Shown here one piece after another: positions 35,678 through 47,246 of a stretch of DNA of 64,000 nt (its first letter is position 1; each line of letters starts with the position of its first letter). The stretch spans positions 1,736,001 to 1,800,000 of the forward strand of contig OZ231127.1 of the NCBI GenBank assembly GCA_965153355.1. Reading direction: 5' to 3'. The stretch is from Flaccisagitta enflata (taxonomy: Eukaryota > Chaetognatha > Sagittoidea > Aphragmophora). The position numbers and the translations under genes were made by a program. The notes beneath the pieces are model-generated. The model had not been told where the DNA came from and ran no database searches. It saw nothing but the letters and a program-made list of their open reading frames with translations.

Positions 35678-35757
<80 letters not shown>
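35570..35757. repeat. (CTGT)n, (CTCTGTCC)n and (CT)n array
   Basis: CTGT units, then six GTCTCTGTCCCT-like repeats, then pure CT from about 35685. Confidence 0.95.
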
Positions 35758-35762
<5 letters not shown>

Positions 35763-35827
35763 AGAAAGTCAGCACTTCAACTTAAACCAAGAAATTGCTC
35801 TGACGTTATCGAGATTAGCAGACGCGA

Positions 35828-36377
35828 TCATGTTTGCGCACTTCACAATTGCGCACTTCACAATTGCGCACTTTCCTATTGCAAACCTCACAATTGCAAT
35901 CATGTTTGCGCACTTCACAATTGCGCACTTCACAATTGCAAACCTCACAATTGCAATCATGTTTGCGCACTTCACAATTGCGCACTTTCCTATTGCAAAC
36001 CTCACAGTTGCAATCATGTGAGTGCACTTCACAATTGCGCACTTCACAATTGCAAACCTCACAATTGCAATCATGTTTGCGCACTTCACAATTGCGCACT
36101 TCACAATTGCAAACCTCACAGTTGCAATCATGTGAGTGCACTTCACAATTGCGCACTTTCCTATTGCAAACCTCACAATTGCAATCATGTTTGCGCACTT
36201 CACAATTGCGCACTTTCCTATTGCAAACCTCACAGTTGCAATCATGTTTGCGCACTTCACAATTGCGCCATTTTTTATTGCAAAGCTCAAAATTGCAATT
36301 ATGTTTGCGCACTTCACTACTGCAAACTGTGCGGTCTGTGATCATGTTTGCGCGCCTCGCAATTACGCACCTCTCAA
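35828..36377. repeat. 15-bp monomer satellite with higher-order repeats
   Basis: Monomers such as GCGCACTTCACAATT, GCGCACTTTCCTATT and GCAAACCTCACAATT are arranged in larger blocks separated by GCAATCATGTTT. Long open frames exist on both strands (Cys/His-rich on the plus strand, up to 265 codons). This follows from a 15-bp unit without stops and is not taken as coding. Confidence 0.9.
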
Positions 36378-36609
36378 TTGCGTACCTCTCAATCCTTTAC
36401 TTTACTTCCCCATCCCATCAGCCTCAATGTTCTACGCAGTAACGTCTTTTTAGTTGCCTGCACGCAACCCTTTTGAAGGGCCCATCTTTGGTCGGTTTCT
36501 CCATCCATCCATTCCTAGGTACGTTTTCTGCCTGCCCACTGTACGTGATTGTTAGATTGCCTTTTTTTTACATGACTTAATATTACATGGAGTTGGGAGC
36601 TATCCAACA
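36378..36609. other. A-type fragment, otherwise nothing
   Basis: The hairpin trace AGTTGCCTGCACGCAACC at 36451 is followed by a short CCATCCATCC array. No CCTTG end. Confidence 0.5.
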
Positions 36610-36958
36610 ACCGTATTTCTTGCATTTATCGCCCCCCCTTCTAATTAGCGCCCCCCCCCCTTTGTCACAAAAGAACGAGCTAATGATAAGGGTGATTAAA
36701 AAAAAAATCACAAAAAATCCATTGGAAATAAGATATTTTGGCAAAAACCATATGAGAAAAAGATGCAATACAACAAAATATTCTCTTTTATCAGTGAATT
36801 ATTGAATTGAATTATTAAAAAAATTGTCAAAAAATGAAAATTTCATAAAACAGTGGAGTGCAGTCAGTGAAGAGGGGGCGCTAATTGCAGGTTAAAAATA
36901 GCAATATTTCATTTCAATTTCAAAAGCGCCCGGGGCGCTAATTACAAGAAATACGGTA
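36610..36958. mobile_element. E-family MITE, copy 2
   Basis: Ends ACCGTATTTCTTGCATTTAT and, mirrored, AATTACAAGAAATACGGTA. The same GCGCCCC/GGGGCGC subterminal blocks as the copy at 7405-7753 and the same length, with a diverged interior. Confidence 0.85.
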
Positions 36959-37254
36959 CCTCAATCTCAAAATACCAACTTGTCATAGTAAGTTTAAATG
37001 TAAAGTAAACAGTCATTGGTACTCATTGTGCAATCAAAGCAGGTTTCCCCGCAATTCAAGCTCAATGACAGCTTCCCTTCTTCCACCTTCCTCTCTGTTA
37101 CTAAGCTGTCAATGATGTGCTCATTTCGGCTTGTCACTTTCAACGTAATCAAATGCACTCAGCCTTGCCTCAGCAGTATTTCATTTAGCATCAACGCCTT
37201 GAACCAAGGTGTTTCTTGGTGTCTCACTTATCCTCAACGGCATATCTCCTTGCC

Positions 37255-37620
37255 TCAGCCTCATTTCACTCAGCCTCGACGTCATCTAACTTAGACGTAA
37301 TACCATGTCATCTCGTTTTAGCCGCATTTTACTCAGCTTTGACGTCATCTAGCTTAGACTTGATACCATGTCATCTTGCTTCAGCCGCATTTCACTCAGT
37401 CTCGACGTCATATAACTTAGACTTGATACCATGTCATCTTGTTTCAGCCGCATTTCACTCAGCCTCGACATCATCTAACTAAGACTTGATACCATGTCAT
37501 CTTGTTTCAGCCGCATTTCACTCAGCCTTGAAGTCATCTAACTTAGACTTGATACAATGTCATCTTGCCTCAGCCGCATTTCACTCAGCCTCAACATCAT
37601 CTTACTTGGACCAGGATGGT
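37255..37620. repeat. 63-bp tandem repeat, about six copies
   Basis: CAGCCGCATTTCACTCAG recurs at 37382, 37445, 37508 and 37571, exactly 63 bp apart, with diverged copies before. A 63-bp unit preserves frame, so the plus-strand open frames here are repeat-driven. Confidence 0.9.
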
Positions 37621-37769
37621 GTCTCACTCATCTTTGATGTTATGCCATTTAACTACAGAAGCGTTGAAGGCATTCAACTTGGCCTTGGTGACATCATTTT
37701 GCCTTAGTGGCATTTGACTGCCAAAATGGCATGGCCTTGGTGGCATCATACTTGTGCCCAATTACATAG

Positions 37770-38260
37770 TAGACTGTCATTTCCATCGTTTGCTTTGATG
37801 GCTGAGATGGATCATCTTGATGTGGTGCATACACTGCGCACATGAATTTCACGCATTGTGCACCACATGCAATGCATGCATGAGACAAAGACGCATACAA
37901 TGGTATACATAGGTGGTATACAAAGGTGCATACAATGTGTACATGATTTGCTTTGTGCATCACATGCAGTGCATGCATGAGACAAAGACCACTTTTTGTG
38001 GTGTATGCGCAGGTACATGATGTGCTTTGAGCGCCAGATGCACTGCTTTATATAGCACATGCACTGCATACATGATCCGCTTTGGGTGACACATGAAGTG
38101 CATATGTAGCATATGTGGTGCATGCGCTGTGCATGTGGTTTGCTTTGTGCGCCAGATGCACTGCTATATATGGCACATGCACAGCATATCCGCTTTGTGT
38201 GACACATGCAGCGCATATTTGGAGCATGCGCTGCGTAGGTGATTCGCTTTGTGCGTCTTG
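37770..38260. repeat. Degenerate repeats rich in GCATGCA and GCTTTGTGCG
   Basis: Phrases like TTTGCTTTGTGCGCCAGATG and GCACATGCAGTGCAT recur with variable spacing of about 60-90 bp. The minus-strand frames across it are His/Cys-rich by repetition. Confidence 0.65.
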
Positions 38261-38358
38261 ATACTTGTCACTCCAGTCAACCTTCGTAGATCTTCGAATA
38301 TCACATCATGCGTGAAATTTCCTCCTTTTCCTTCCACTTATTCCTCCTCCTCCTCCTC

Positions 38359-38977
38359 CACTGCTTTCTGACAGAAGATTTGTGACAAGAATGATATCAC
38401 TCCGGGTTTTTCTGCATTTTTTTGTAGGTCATAGGGGTACAAATCAAGAACTATCCTTTGGAAAATCATCCCTAGAGCGCATTTTGAAAAAAAGTCAAAA
38501 ATTTACAATTTTTAGCTTCATTATACATGAATAACTTTGCAGGTTGGTCTGACTAATTTTTTGACAGCGTACAGTTAATCCTGATAAAATTCCCTTTCAT
38601 TTGATAGGTCGCACTATATGGTTTTAAAAAGAAATAACATTTTCATATTTTGAGCCACCGTTACAAAAATTACAGCGGTGGCCTAAAATATGAAAACTCA
38701 ATTTTTAATCAAAACCATATAGTGCGACCTATCAAATGAAAGGGAATTTTATCAGGATTAATAATATGCTGTTAGAAAAAGAGTCCGACCAAATTGAAAC
38801 ATTCTTTGTGCAAAATAAAGCTAAAAATGATAAATTTTTGACTTTTTTTCTAAATGCGCTCTAGGGATGATTTTCCACTGAGTAGTTCTTGATTTATATC
38901 CCTATGACCATCACAAAAATGCAGAAAAACCCGGAGTGATGTCATTCTTGTCCCAAATCTTCTGTCAGAAAGCAGTG
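38359..38977. mobile_element. Near-perfect foldback element, arms about 300 bp
   Basis: Ends CACTGCTTTCTGACAGAAGA and, mirrored, TCTTCTGTCAGAAAGCAGTG. The arms meet near 38668 around ACCGTTACAAAAATTACAGC. CCT trinucleotide runs lie in the same orientation outside both ends, which may be duplicated target sequence. No coding capacity. Confidence 0.88.
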
Positions 38978-39284
38978 CCTCCTCCTCCTCCCTCCTCTCC
39001 TTGAACTGCGACTATAACTTCAATCTTTTCCGGAGCGCTTCCGCGCATGGTTCAATCTGTCAGTCTGTTGGTACGTATATGTGTTCTTGGTCGCTAACAA
39101 AAAGTTTTTTTGATTACAGAAGAGCAGAAGTACAAAAGCAGATTTTTTCTTTAAACTCATAGATCTACGTATTCTTAAAGAAATTGGGCATGACCTCTTC
39201 ATGTAGTCGGTTGTTTAATCAGTCCATCTGTCGGAAGGTCTGTTCTGTTGGTTCGTCCATCGGTCGCAAAGCTCTTTTCAATCA
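38978..39284. other. No gene seen
   Basis: Unique AT-rich DNA. Confidence 0.5.
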
Positions 39285-40304
39285 TACTATCTTGGAAAAA
39301 ATAAAAGTCCAAGCTGGATGAAGGAATGAGTTTCTTTTAAATTTGATCAAATTATGACTACTTTTGTAAGTCCAGTATTTGGAATAACCTTTTTAGAGTT
39401 TAAAAACAGCTTGGATCTGTAAGGGCATGCCTTGGAAAAGAGTATCGAGCCATTTTGAAGCATAGTACCTCCACACAATTTTTTCACATTTTCTGAAAAT
39501 CAACATTTCCACTTTTTTTTATGTAGAATCCAAACGAATAGAGCTATGAGTCTCTGCTTGGCGGCAATAGATAGCCCTGATCAATAGCTTCAAAATGATC
39601 ACCGATTTTTCTTTTAAATTTTGCATACAGGGAATACCGCGCCAACCGGGACAAAAGAAAACGATGTATTTTCTCTTCTGAAAATGAGAAATTTGATTTG
39701 AAAACAGATTCTGATAGATCTTTTAAACCGATTTTATATCATCAAGAAAAATCATAACTGAATAGTACACTGAAAGTACACTGAAAGATAGAAAAAAAGC
39801 CCAAATTTGACAAATTTCTTGAAATTTCTTCCAAACAAATTGCCAAGTACTTTGATTGTACACTTTTAATGTTAACCATTACAACAAAGATTGGATGAAA
39901 AAACTTGGATTTGTCTTAAATTGAATGGGGAATAGTGAGTAGTGAGGTGAGGAGTAACCTAAAAATTGGAAAAGCCAAGGCACATCATGTCGTGGGAGAC
40001 ATGTTTGATGGTAACTGTAACAGTTTTAACCTTAAGAATATCATTTTTGGTTGTCACATTTTGATTTGAAATGATCTATGCAGGCTCATGGTTTCCTTGT
40101 AGTTATTTCTTTGTCGCTATCTTTGTCTCCCCTTTATTTTGTATGTCGCTATCTTTGTCTCTTTTTAGCGAATCTCCTCGAACCTCTATTATGGCTCTTG
40201 CCAATTACAGAAGAGAACTTGGGCACAAGTATGATGATTTGTTATGATGGTGGTGGTGGTGGTAGTACTGGTGGTGGTGGTGTTGGAGGACAAGGACGAG
40301 GACG

Positions 40305-40352
40305 AGAAGGAGGAGGAGGAGGAGGAGGAGGAGGAGGAGGAGGAGGAGAAGA
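40305..40352. repeat. (GGA)n microsatellite in the left arm of K
   Basis: The opposite arm has (CCT)n at 42600-42625, as expected for an inverted repeat. Confidence 0.85.
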
Positions 40353-40565
40353 AGAAGAAGATTCTGTAAAGCTAACCATACTTTCTAATTGCTTACTGAA
40401 GAGGTATATCATGCTTATTTTAAGGCGAAAACTATAATGAAATTCATATTGCAAGATGATAAAGACTAGGAAGAGGAGGAGGCGGAGAAGGAGAAGGAAA
40501 GGGGAGAGATAGAAGAAGAGAAAAGTATATTGAAGTGATGCAAATGGTCTTGATTGACACTTTTT

Positions 40566-40594
40566 GGGCAACGGCCCCAAACGGGTTAATGACC
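40566..40594 (-). mobile_element. D-family terminal fragment
   Basis: GGGCAACGGCCCCAAACGGG after a T run matches the D terminus. It is cut off where the nested L copy begins. Confidence 0.5.
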
Positions 40595-41190
40595 TACTAT
40601 CTAGGAAAAAAGTTTGGAAACACTTACGGTTTGTAGTACATTTACCCCCTTTTACATTCAAAACTCATATACCTGATTGTTTTTGGTAATTTTCATATTT
40701 ATACTAACTAGAACAAAAGAGAAAAACAATCTGCATTCCAACTAAGTAACCGCAAGTTTGGTTTGTTAATCACAACTATGAGGTGGTTTTAGTAAAATTT
40801 GTATATTTTGATCATTTTGGCTGCACAATTAGGCCACTTCCGTTTCAAAATCTTACTAAAAATCCATGAGATCATAAAACTAGAGCTCAAGAGCTAACCA
40901 GTGGTGCAATCCGCATGTTTTTATCATTTCTTGAAAAAACTTGAGAGCAATTCAAAAATGGAAGAGTAGGAGAATAATGAAATCCTCTTTTTTTTGCCAT
41001 TTTTAAAAGTCATGATCAACTTCAAACTAATGGCATGTCTAAACGGTTTGACGCACCGAGACGGCATTGCACTCAGATGATAGATTTTTCAACATAGATT
41101 AGAATACTCATAAATTTTTCCTATTTATCTCAACAGGAAGTTGAGATACCCCTCTTTAAAGGTGTTTCCAAACATATTTCCTAGATAGTA
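40595..41190. mobile_element. L-family MITE, copy 2, inside K
   Basis: Ends TACTATCTAGGAAAAAAG and, mirrored, TTTCCTAGATAGTA; 596 bp. The interior is AT-rich with no transposase. Confidence 0.85.
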
Positions 41191-41191
41191 T

Positions 41192-41592
41192 GCTTTCACA
41201 CATATATGGGGAATTATTTCCTCCAGCGAACCCCCCCCTCAAACCCCAGTGTCGAGGCCAAAATTCTAGCCTCAAGGCCCTAATCACAGTCTCAAGGCCT
41301 AAATCCCAGCCTTGAGGCCCAAATCCTAGCATTGAGGCCCAAATCCTAGTCTGAAGGCCTAAATTTCAGCACTGAGACCAAAATCACAGCCTCCAGGTTA
41401 AAATCTCAGCCTCCAGGCTAGGATTTTGGCATCAATGGTAGGATTTGGGCATAGAGGCTTAGATTTGAGCCTTGAGAATGGGATTTAGGCCTCGAGACTG
41501 GGATTTGGGCTTTTAGGCTGGAATTTGGGCCTCGAGACTGGGATTTGAGGGGGAGGACGCTGGAGGAAAAAAATCCCCATATGTGTGAAAGC
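41192..41592. mobile_element. J element, long TIRs and GGCCT-repeat core
   Basis: Ends GCTTTCACACATATATGGGG and, mirrored, CCCCATATGTGTGAAAGC. Further pairing includes CCTCCAGCG against CGCTGGAGG. The core is a tandem of CTCAAGGCCTAAATCCCAGC-like units, then the reverse. The core type recalls the D family, but the ends differ. Confidence 0.82.
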
Positions 41593-42281
41593 TCTCAAAG
41601 GACTTTCTGAGACTCTCTAAGCTCTCAGTCCTCTCTGAGAGCTCTTGTTGAAGGAGGCTCTGAGAGTATTCACCAAACCATGTTTCTGCATTGCTATGGT
41701 TGCACGAAACCATCTGTTTTTTAAGGGCGCCAATGCACTTGTATGAGAGACTGGTATATCTGTCAGTTTGTCTGTGTATGTGTATATGTTCCGCCACTGG
41801 GCATTGGGCAAATTGCACATATCAATCAAGTTATGATTTTGATTTTCGTAAAATAGTATCCCATCTTATTTTCTTCCTCTCCAATCTCCCTGATACACGG
41901 CTACCTTATTTGCTTGCGGGTCTGCAGGAACAGTACTAAATAAAGTTTATCAAGCATTCTGGGAGGGGTATTGATGGAGAAAGCGTCCAAATACATCCAA
42001 TGAGCCTGGACAGGCAGCTTGATGCATCATCTACATGATATTAAAGTTGGTGTATGGTACAGACAGACCCATAAACCCAGGAACTGATGGACTTACCATT
42101 AGACCATTGGACAGACTGACCCTCTTATAGGGATGTGATGATGCATCTAAGAAGCAAAGTGTCTTGGACTGATAAGCGAGTTGATGCCAAGGCAAATAGA
42201 AGCTGTCATTCAGGCCCAGGGAGGACACACCAAATACTTATTTGCTTAAATTCACTTTTCTTGTATTGTATTGGCGAATAA
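41593..42281. other. Degraded A- and C-type traces
   Basis: Hairpin-like GGCGCCAATGCACTTG near 41727, GATACACGGCTACC near 41892 and GGGATGTGATGATGCATCTA near 42129 are worn ends of these families. No gene seen. Confidence 0.5.
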
Positions 42282-42418
42282 ATGAACTTATACTCTAGGT
42301 GTTGCAATACTTATGGGCTTGGTAGTAGTAAGCAAAAAATGTTTTGGGTAAATCCTGGCATACTCTTAATATCACCTCATCATGATTTTGTCCTGAATTG
42401 GCTTGATGATCTGACATT

Positions 42419-42600
42419 TTGGGTTCAAAAGAGGTTGAGGACTGGGAGGACCTCCCCCAGACCCAAGAGAATGAGCTTGAGGAAAATGATTTTGATGATG
42501 GTAGCATAAATCAAAATCATAATTATGGTTTAGTGGTTCCTACAAAGCTCTCAATCACCGCAAAAGTAGCTCTCAAAAGCCCCGTGGCCATAGTTGCCTC
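42419..42600 (+). pseudogene. Acidic open frame in K, possible transposase tail
   Basis: About 60 codons of ordinary composition read SKEVEDWEDLPQTQENELEE and continue acidic before a (CCT)n tract turns the frame to poly-Ser. Stops close the frame just upstream. It lies in the spacer of K, where a transposase would be expected. An acidic tail of this sort with a DW-x-x-L motif is known near the C-terminus of pogo-type transposases (family knowledge), but no catalytic motifs are visible here. A chance frame or captured exon is equally possible. Confidence 0.2.
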
Positions 42601-43928
42601 CTCCTCCTCCTCCTCCTCCTCCTCCAACTCCTCCTCCACCTCCTCTCTATCTCTCTCTCCTCGTCTTTGCCCTTTACCACCATCATCACCAAGTTTACCA
42701 CCAATGATCCCTTGTTTTTTTACAGGCCAAAATCATTTGTACTAGTCGCGATGCATTCAAGAAAATGAGACAAAGATAGCTAGATGAAAAATAACATTAG
42801 AGACAAAGATAGAGACAAAGAAATAACTACGTGAAAAATCTGAGATTGTATTATCCTTTTCAAAACAAAAAGCGACAACCAAAAAAAATTTTTGGGGGGT
42901 CAAACCTTGTTCCGTCGACTTCATAAATGTGCTCCCCCACATGAAGTGCCATGGCTTTATTGATTTTGTGATAACTCCTCATCTCACTACTCACTAATGG
43001 GGAATCAATGTAGTTTCATGAAAAAGCTTTAAAAACCGACATCAAGGTTTCAATCGTCGAAATTATTCACTCAATTGAATAAAAAAAACAAAAAATCCAA
43101 CTTTTTCATCGTAAAACTTGGTTAAATTTTCAAAAATTATCAAAAGTAGGCAAAATGAATGGTGGAGCATGAAACTACATCGAATTATCTATCATTCAAG
43201 ACTAATCCCAGCATGATAGCTCGATTCGTCTAGATTTGGCTAGAGAATAAAGATATGTTGTTAAAACATCACAATCACAATTTTTTGCAATTCTAGATTT
43301 CATGATTTACATAAGAGGTAGCACTGCGGCCAAAGATTTGGTCTCAGCATGACAAAGTTTATAGATAACAAAATCGGGGCTAAAGCTCTCTCTGGAACAT
43401 TTTTCAGAATTGATCCATCATTTTTAGATGCAGAGATATGTCGTTTTCTTTCATCCCGGTAGGCGGGGTATTCCCTGTATAAAAGCGACACTGAAACAAA
43501 ACTTCATGTGTTTATAATCTATTCAATTTTTCTGTCTATTCCCTGAAATCAACATTTTCACTTATTTTGATGTAAAATCTAAATGAATAAAGCTATGAGT
43601 CTCAGCTTGGCGCCATTTGCTAGCCCTGTTCATTAGATTCATTTTGGTCATATCAAATCATGTATATCAAAGCTTAAATATCAAAAAAGGTCCTGGACTT
43701 TTATTTTTTCCAAGATAGTACAAATATGACATAAGTTGCTATGTTGGTCGGGTAGGCTATCAGTCAGTCCATGACTCAATCCGAAATAGTCCCCCATTTT
43801 GAGAGCTGTTTTTGCATTATTGCCCCTGTCCCACTACCAACAAAAGTTGGGCTTATTTGGTGTTCCCTGCCACTGAGTGAGACAGGTCTTGACTCAAGAC
43901 TCGGGAGTCATTGAGTGGGTACTTTTTT

Positions 43929-44770
43929 GATCGCGGACATGCGACTCTACACCTTGCCGTGTCGGTCCGTCTGTCCATCAGTCCGTCAGTCCCTCCGTCG
44001 GTTGGTCACATTTCTCAATTCCAAGCGGTTTTTGGGCAGCGGCCCCGAAGGGGACGAAGTCCTGTAGAACACAGGGGGACTTCCGTTCGTCTTTCTGTCT
44101 GTTTGTTCATCCGTCCCCCCCCCCCATCAGGCCTCTCAGGCCTCAAATCAGGCCTCTTAAGTCTCAAATCCGGCCTCTCAGGCTTGAAATCTGGCCCGTC
44201 AGGCCTCAAATCTGGCCTCTCAAGCTTCAATTACAGACTCTCAAATCCGGCCTCTCAGGCCTCATCTGGCCATGAAGGCCTCAAATCTGGCCTGTCAGGC
44301 CTCACACCTGGCCTTGCAGGCCTCAAATTAGCCCTCTAAGGCCTCAAATTGGCCCTCTCAGGTCTTAGATCTAGCCTCTCAAGCCTCAAATCCAGCCTCT
44401 CAAACATGGCCTCTCAGGCCTCAAATCTGGCCTGTCAGGCCTCAAATCCGGCCTTTCACACCTGATGGCCTCAAACCTGGCCTCCTGAGCCTCAAGTTAT
44501 CCTTTGAAAAGCCTTCATACTCTTGAAGGCCTTCAATCAGCTGATTATAGCATCTCTCAAACATTTTCAGGCAGGACGAACAAAAGTCCCCCTGTGTTCT
44601 ACAGGACTTCGTCCCCTTTGGGGCCGCTGCCCTGCTACCCCTCACACAAATTCACAATCATGCATGGCAGGGCAACTGGTATCGCTGACCACATATTGCC
44701 CTTGGGCGACCTGTTGCATTACTGCCCCTGCCCAACCGTCCGCGACTGTCCTGCCGAGTATCCGGCCTTG
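43929..44770 (-). mobile_element. A-family element split by a D element
   Basis: The hairpin GATCGCGGACATGCGACT, a GTCCGTCAGTCC array and CAAGCGGTTTTT come before the insertion. GCATTACTGCCCCTGCCC and the end TATCCGGCCTTG come after it. Joining the flanks restores the uninterrupted phrase seen at about 6829-6855. Confidence 0.92.
44034..44713 (-). mobile_element. D-family element, copy 3, in a known empty site
   Basis: Starts GGGCAGCGGCCCCGAAGGGG and ends TTGGGCGACCTG before TT. Inverted ends pair through GTCCTGTAGAACACAGGGGG. The 350-bp core consists of about twenty CTCAGGCCTCAAATCTGGC-like units. The T run before it and the TT after it match the pattern of the A insertion at 25661. Confidence 0.92.
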
Positions 44771-45040
44771 TTTTTATGATAAGCTGTTATTAGAACACGA
44801 ATACAACAGGTTCGTATCCAACGCAAAAACATAAACATAGAATAAACATTTGATTATGGATGATTTCCTCCATTTTCTATACCGCCTCTTCATTTTATTC
44901 ACTGGGAGGAAGTGAAAGGGAAAGGAGATGTAAGAAGGGAAAAGGCGCAGCCCAAAGCAATGATTGGCAAAATAAAACGCTTATTGCAAAGGTGCATATA
45001 ACAGAGCACAAACATGCCCAAACCCAAGCTTCTGCATCTC
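44771..45040. other. No gene seen
   Basis: Unique spacer. Confidence 0.5.
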
Positions 45041-45049
45041 TCTTTTTCT

Positions 45050-45212
45050 CCCTCTATTCCTATCTCTCTCTCTCTCTCGCTCTCTCTGTTTATTTCTCTG
45101 TCTCTGTTTCTCTTTTTTTCTCTGTATGTATGTGTCTGTCTGTCTCTGTCTCTGTCTGTCCGCCTGTGTCCGTCTTTGTCTGTCTGTCTCTGTGTCTGTC
45201 TGTCTCTCTCTG

Positions 45213-45299
<87 letters not shown>
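45050..45299. repeat. (CTGT)-rich and (CT)n microsatellite
   Basis: Imperfect CTGT/CTCT repeats to 45220, then pure CT. Confidence 0.93.
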
Positions 45300-45302
<3 letters not shown>

Positions 45303-45452
45303 AAGCGCGCATTCACACGAGTCTCCCCATTTGCGTGTGATTCATTATTTTTCACACGTCCAAAAGTGTTTCCTCTGTTGATATCATTTGCCTGTCTTAT
45401 CTCTATCTCTCTGCCTGTCTCTCTTTCTTTCCGTCTGTCTGTCTGTCTGTCT

Positions 45453-45456
<4 letters not shown>

Positions 45457-45549
<93 letters not shown>
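45457..45549. repeat. (CT)n microsatellite
   Basis: Pure CT preceded by a short CTGT run (45433-45456). Confidence 0.95.
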
Positions 45550-45551
<2 letters not shown>

Positions 45552-45635
45552 CATGTGTCACTCTTTCCCGGTTTCTAGGATGCTCCTGGTTTCATATATA
45601 TTTGTATCACGTGGATTTTGCCCGGCGCGTATATC

Positions 45636-45785
45636 AAGTGCCACCCCATCCCCACCCCCACCCAGTGTACAAAGTGCCCCCCTCCCAAATACCAGTTGCC
45701 CTACCCCCACCCATATACCAAGTGCCCTTCCCCCCCCCCCCCACCATTTGTACCAAACACCAATACCCCCTCCACGTGTACCAAG
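45636..45785. repeat. C-rich degenerate repeats (ATACCAAGTGCCC type)
   Basis: Phrases TATCAAGTGCC, GTACAAAGTGCC, ATACCAGTTGCC and ATACCAAGTGCC occur about 30-35 bp apart, separated by CCCCCACCC runs. Confidence 0.7.
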
Positions 45786-45955
45786 AGAAGCGCTCACACA
45801 AATATTCTTATGGGCATTCTCATGGCTTTTGGCGTGGTGGTTTGCCATATGCATGTTTGGGAGACATTGTGCATTGCATTGCACGGTGGGTAAACAGCTC
45901 AATTGTACGCCTTATTATTCTTTCATCGTTTGCATCAGAAGATGCATCACTTGTT

Positions 45956-46091
45956 AGTCGCGGACACCTTGGTCTGTCGGTTGGTCCGTCCATCCGTCCG
46001 TCCGTCAGTCACATTTTTGAATGACGAGTGGTTTTCCCACTGCTGCTCCTGCCCAACTGTCCGCGACTGGATTGCCGTGTATCCGGCCTTG
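45956..46091 (-). mobile_element. A-family element with a broken hairpin
   Basis: Starts AGTCGCGGACACC, lacking the second stem strand, then GTCGGTTGGTCCGTCC, ACTGCTGCTCCTGCCC and TATCCGGCCTTG before TT. TT also precedes the start. Confidence 0.82.
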
Positions 46092-46363
46092 TTTTATCAT
46101 TAATCAGTTATTCTCCGTTTCACCCTCCTTGCTTAAGCATGCAAGTCTCATTGTTTCAGGTCCCGAATATATCATAAGAAGCCAAAATCCCAACCTCAAA
46201 CTTCCCCCTGCCACACACACACACTCAGTTTTGTGTCGCACCCATCAATATGCAAATGGTTGGATGAGTACAGAAGGACATTCAATTACGTAGTAACTTT
46301 TCTAGACATCCTCACTCGGTACAGAAACAACTATTTGTTGCATAACCTCCATAGTCCATACTA

Positions 46364-46800
46364 CAGATGGTCTGGAGTTGCATATTCTCCATACTACGGA
46401 TGATTGGGAGTTGTATATTCTCCATACTACAGAAGATTAGGAGTTGCATATTCTCCATACTACAGATGATTGGGAGTTGCATATTCTCCATACTACAGAT
46501 GATTGGGAGTAGTATATTCTCCATACTACAGAAGATTAGGAGTTGCATATTCTCCATACTACAGATGATTGGGAGTTGCATATTCTCCATACTACGGATG
46601 ATTGAGAGTTGAATATTCTCCATAGTACAGATGATTGGGAGTTGCATATTTTCCATACTACAGTTGATTGGGAGTTGCATATTCTCCATACTACAGATGA
46701 TTGGGAGTTGCATATTTTCCATACTAGAGATGATTGGGAGTTGCATATTCTCCATACTACAGATGATTGGGAGTTGCATACTTTCCATACTACAGAAGAT
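46364..46800. repeat. 33-bp tandem repeat, about 13 copies
   Basis: The unit contains GATTGGGAGTTGCATATTCT followed by CCATACTACAGAT. Since 33 is a multiple of three, both strands stay open; no signal favours a protein. Confidence 0.92.
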
Positions 46801-46934
46801 TGCGCCTCTCCTGAGATCTCTAAACAGCCATCATCGTAAACTTCTCCCATTTTAAAGTGGAACATAAAGGGAAGAGAAAAGAGAAGAATCATGATTATTC
46901 TTGAGAGTTTCAGACGTGATATTCATAAAACTCT

Positions 46935-47170
<236 letters not shown>

Positions 47171-47246
47171 TACCTCTGATTAAAGTAATTCTCATGATGA
47201 CTTTGAAATTTCGAGGTGGGAAGAGGTTTGGTTGGGGTAAGAGTTA

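Larger units (their letters stand above)
39628..43477. mobile_element. K element, 3.85 kb, with long inverted arms and TA duplication
   Basis: Ends CAGGGAATACCGCGCCAACC and, mirrored, GGTAGGCGGGGTATTCCCTG, with TA on both sides (39626-39627 and 43478-43479). The arms stay complementary for about 0.7-0.9 kb (for example GTAGTTATTTCTTTGTC near 40099 against GACAAAGAAATAACTAC near 42813). The interior holds an L copy, a J element, a GGA/CCT repeat pair and a weak acidic open frame. Confidence 0.8.
39285..43720. mobile_element. L-family element (Tc1-type MITE), copy 1, split by K
   Basis: Ends TACTATCTTGGAAAAAATAA and, mirrored, TTATTTTTTCCAAGATAGTA. The two outer pieces (39285-39627 and 43480-43720) add to about 585 bp, the normal size of this family in the window. 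Both pieces carry the same-orientation block GAGCTATGAGTCTCTGCTTG or close, an internal duplication of the kind also seen in the copy at 53363. Confidence 0.82.

Noticed and set aside
35544-36341. 265-codon Cys/His-rich protein
   Set aside because: It runs from a CT microsatellite into a 15-bp satellite whose unit preserves frame. No independent evidence for coding.
35828-36377. CRISPR-like array, because repeats alternate with short variable pieces
   Set aside because: The pieces between repeats are themselves variants of the same 15-bp monomer, and the context is eukaryotic.
37216-37707. Plus-strand frames across the 63-bp repeat
   Set aside because: The repeat unit length keeps frames open; there is no other support.
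46312-46892. Minus-strand Met-Gln-Leu-Pro-Ile repeat protein of 158 codons
   Set aside because: It is a 33-bp tandem repeat open on both strands.
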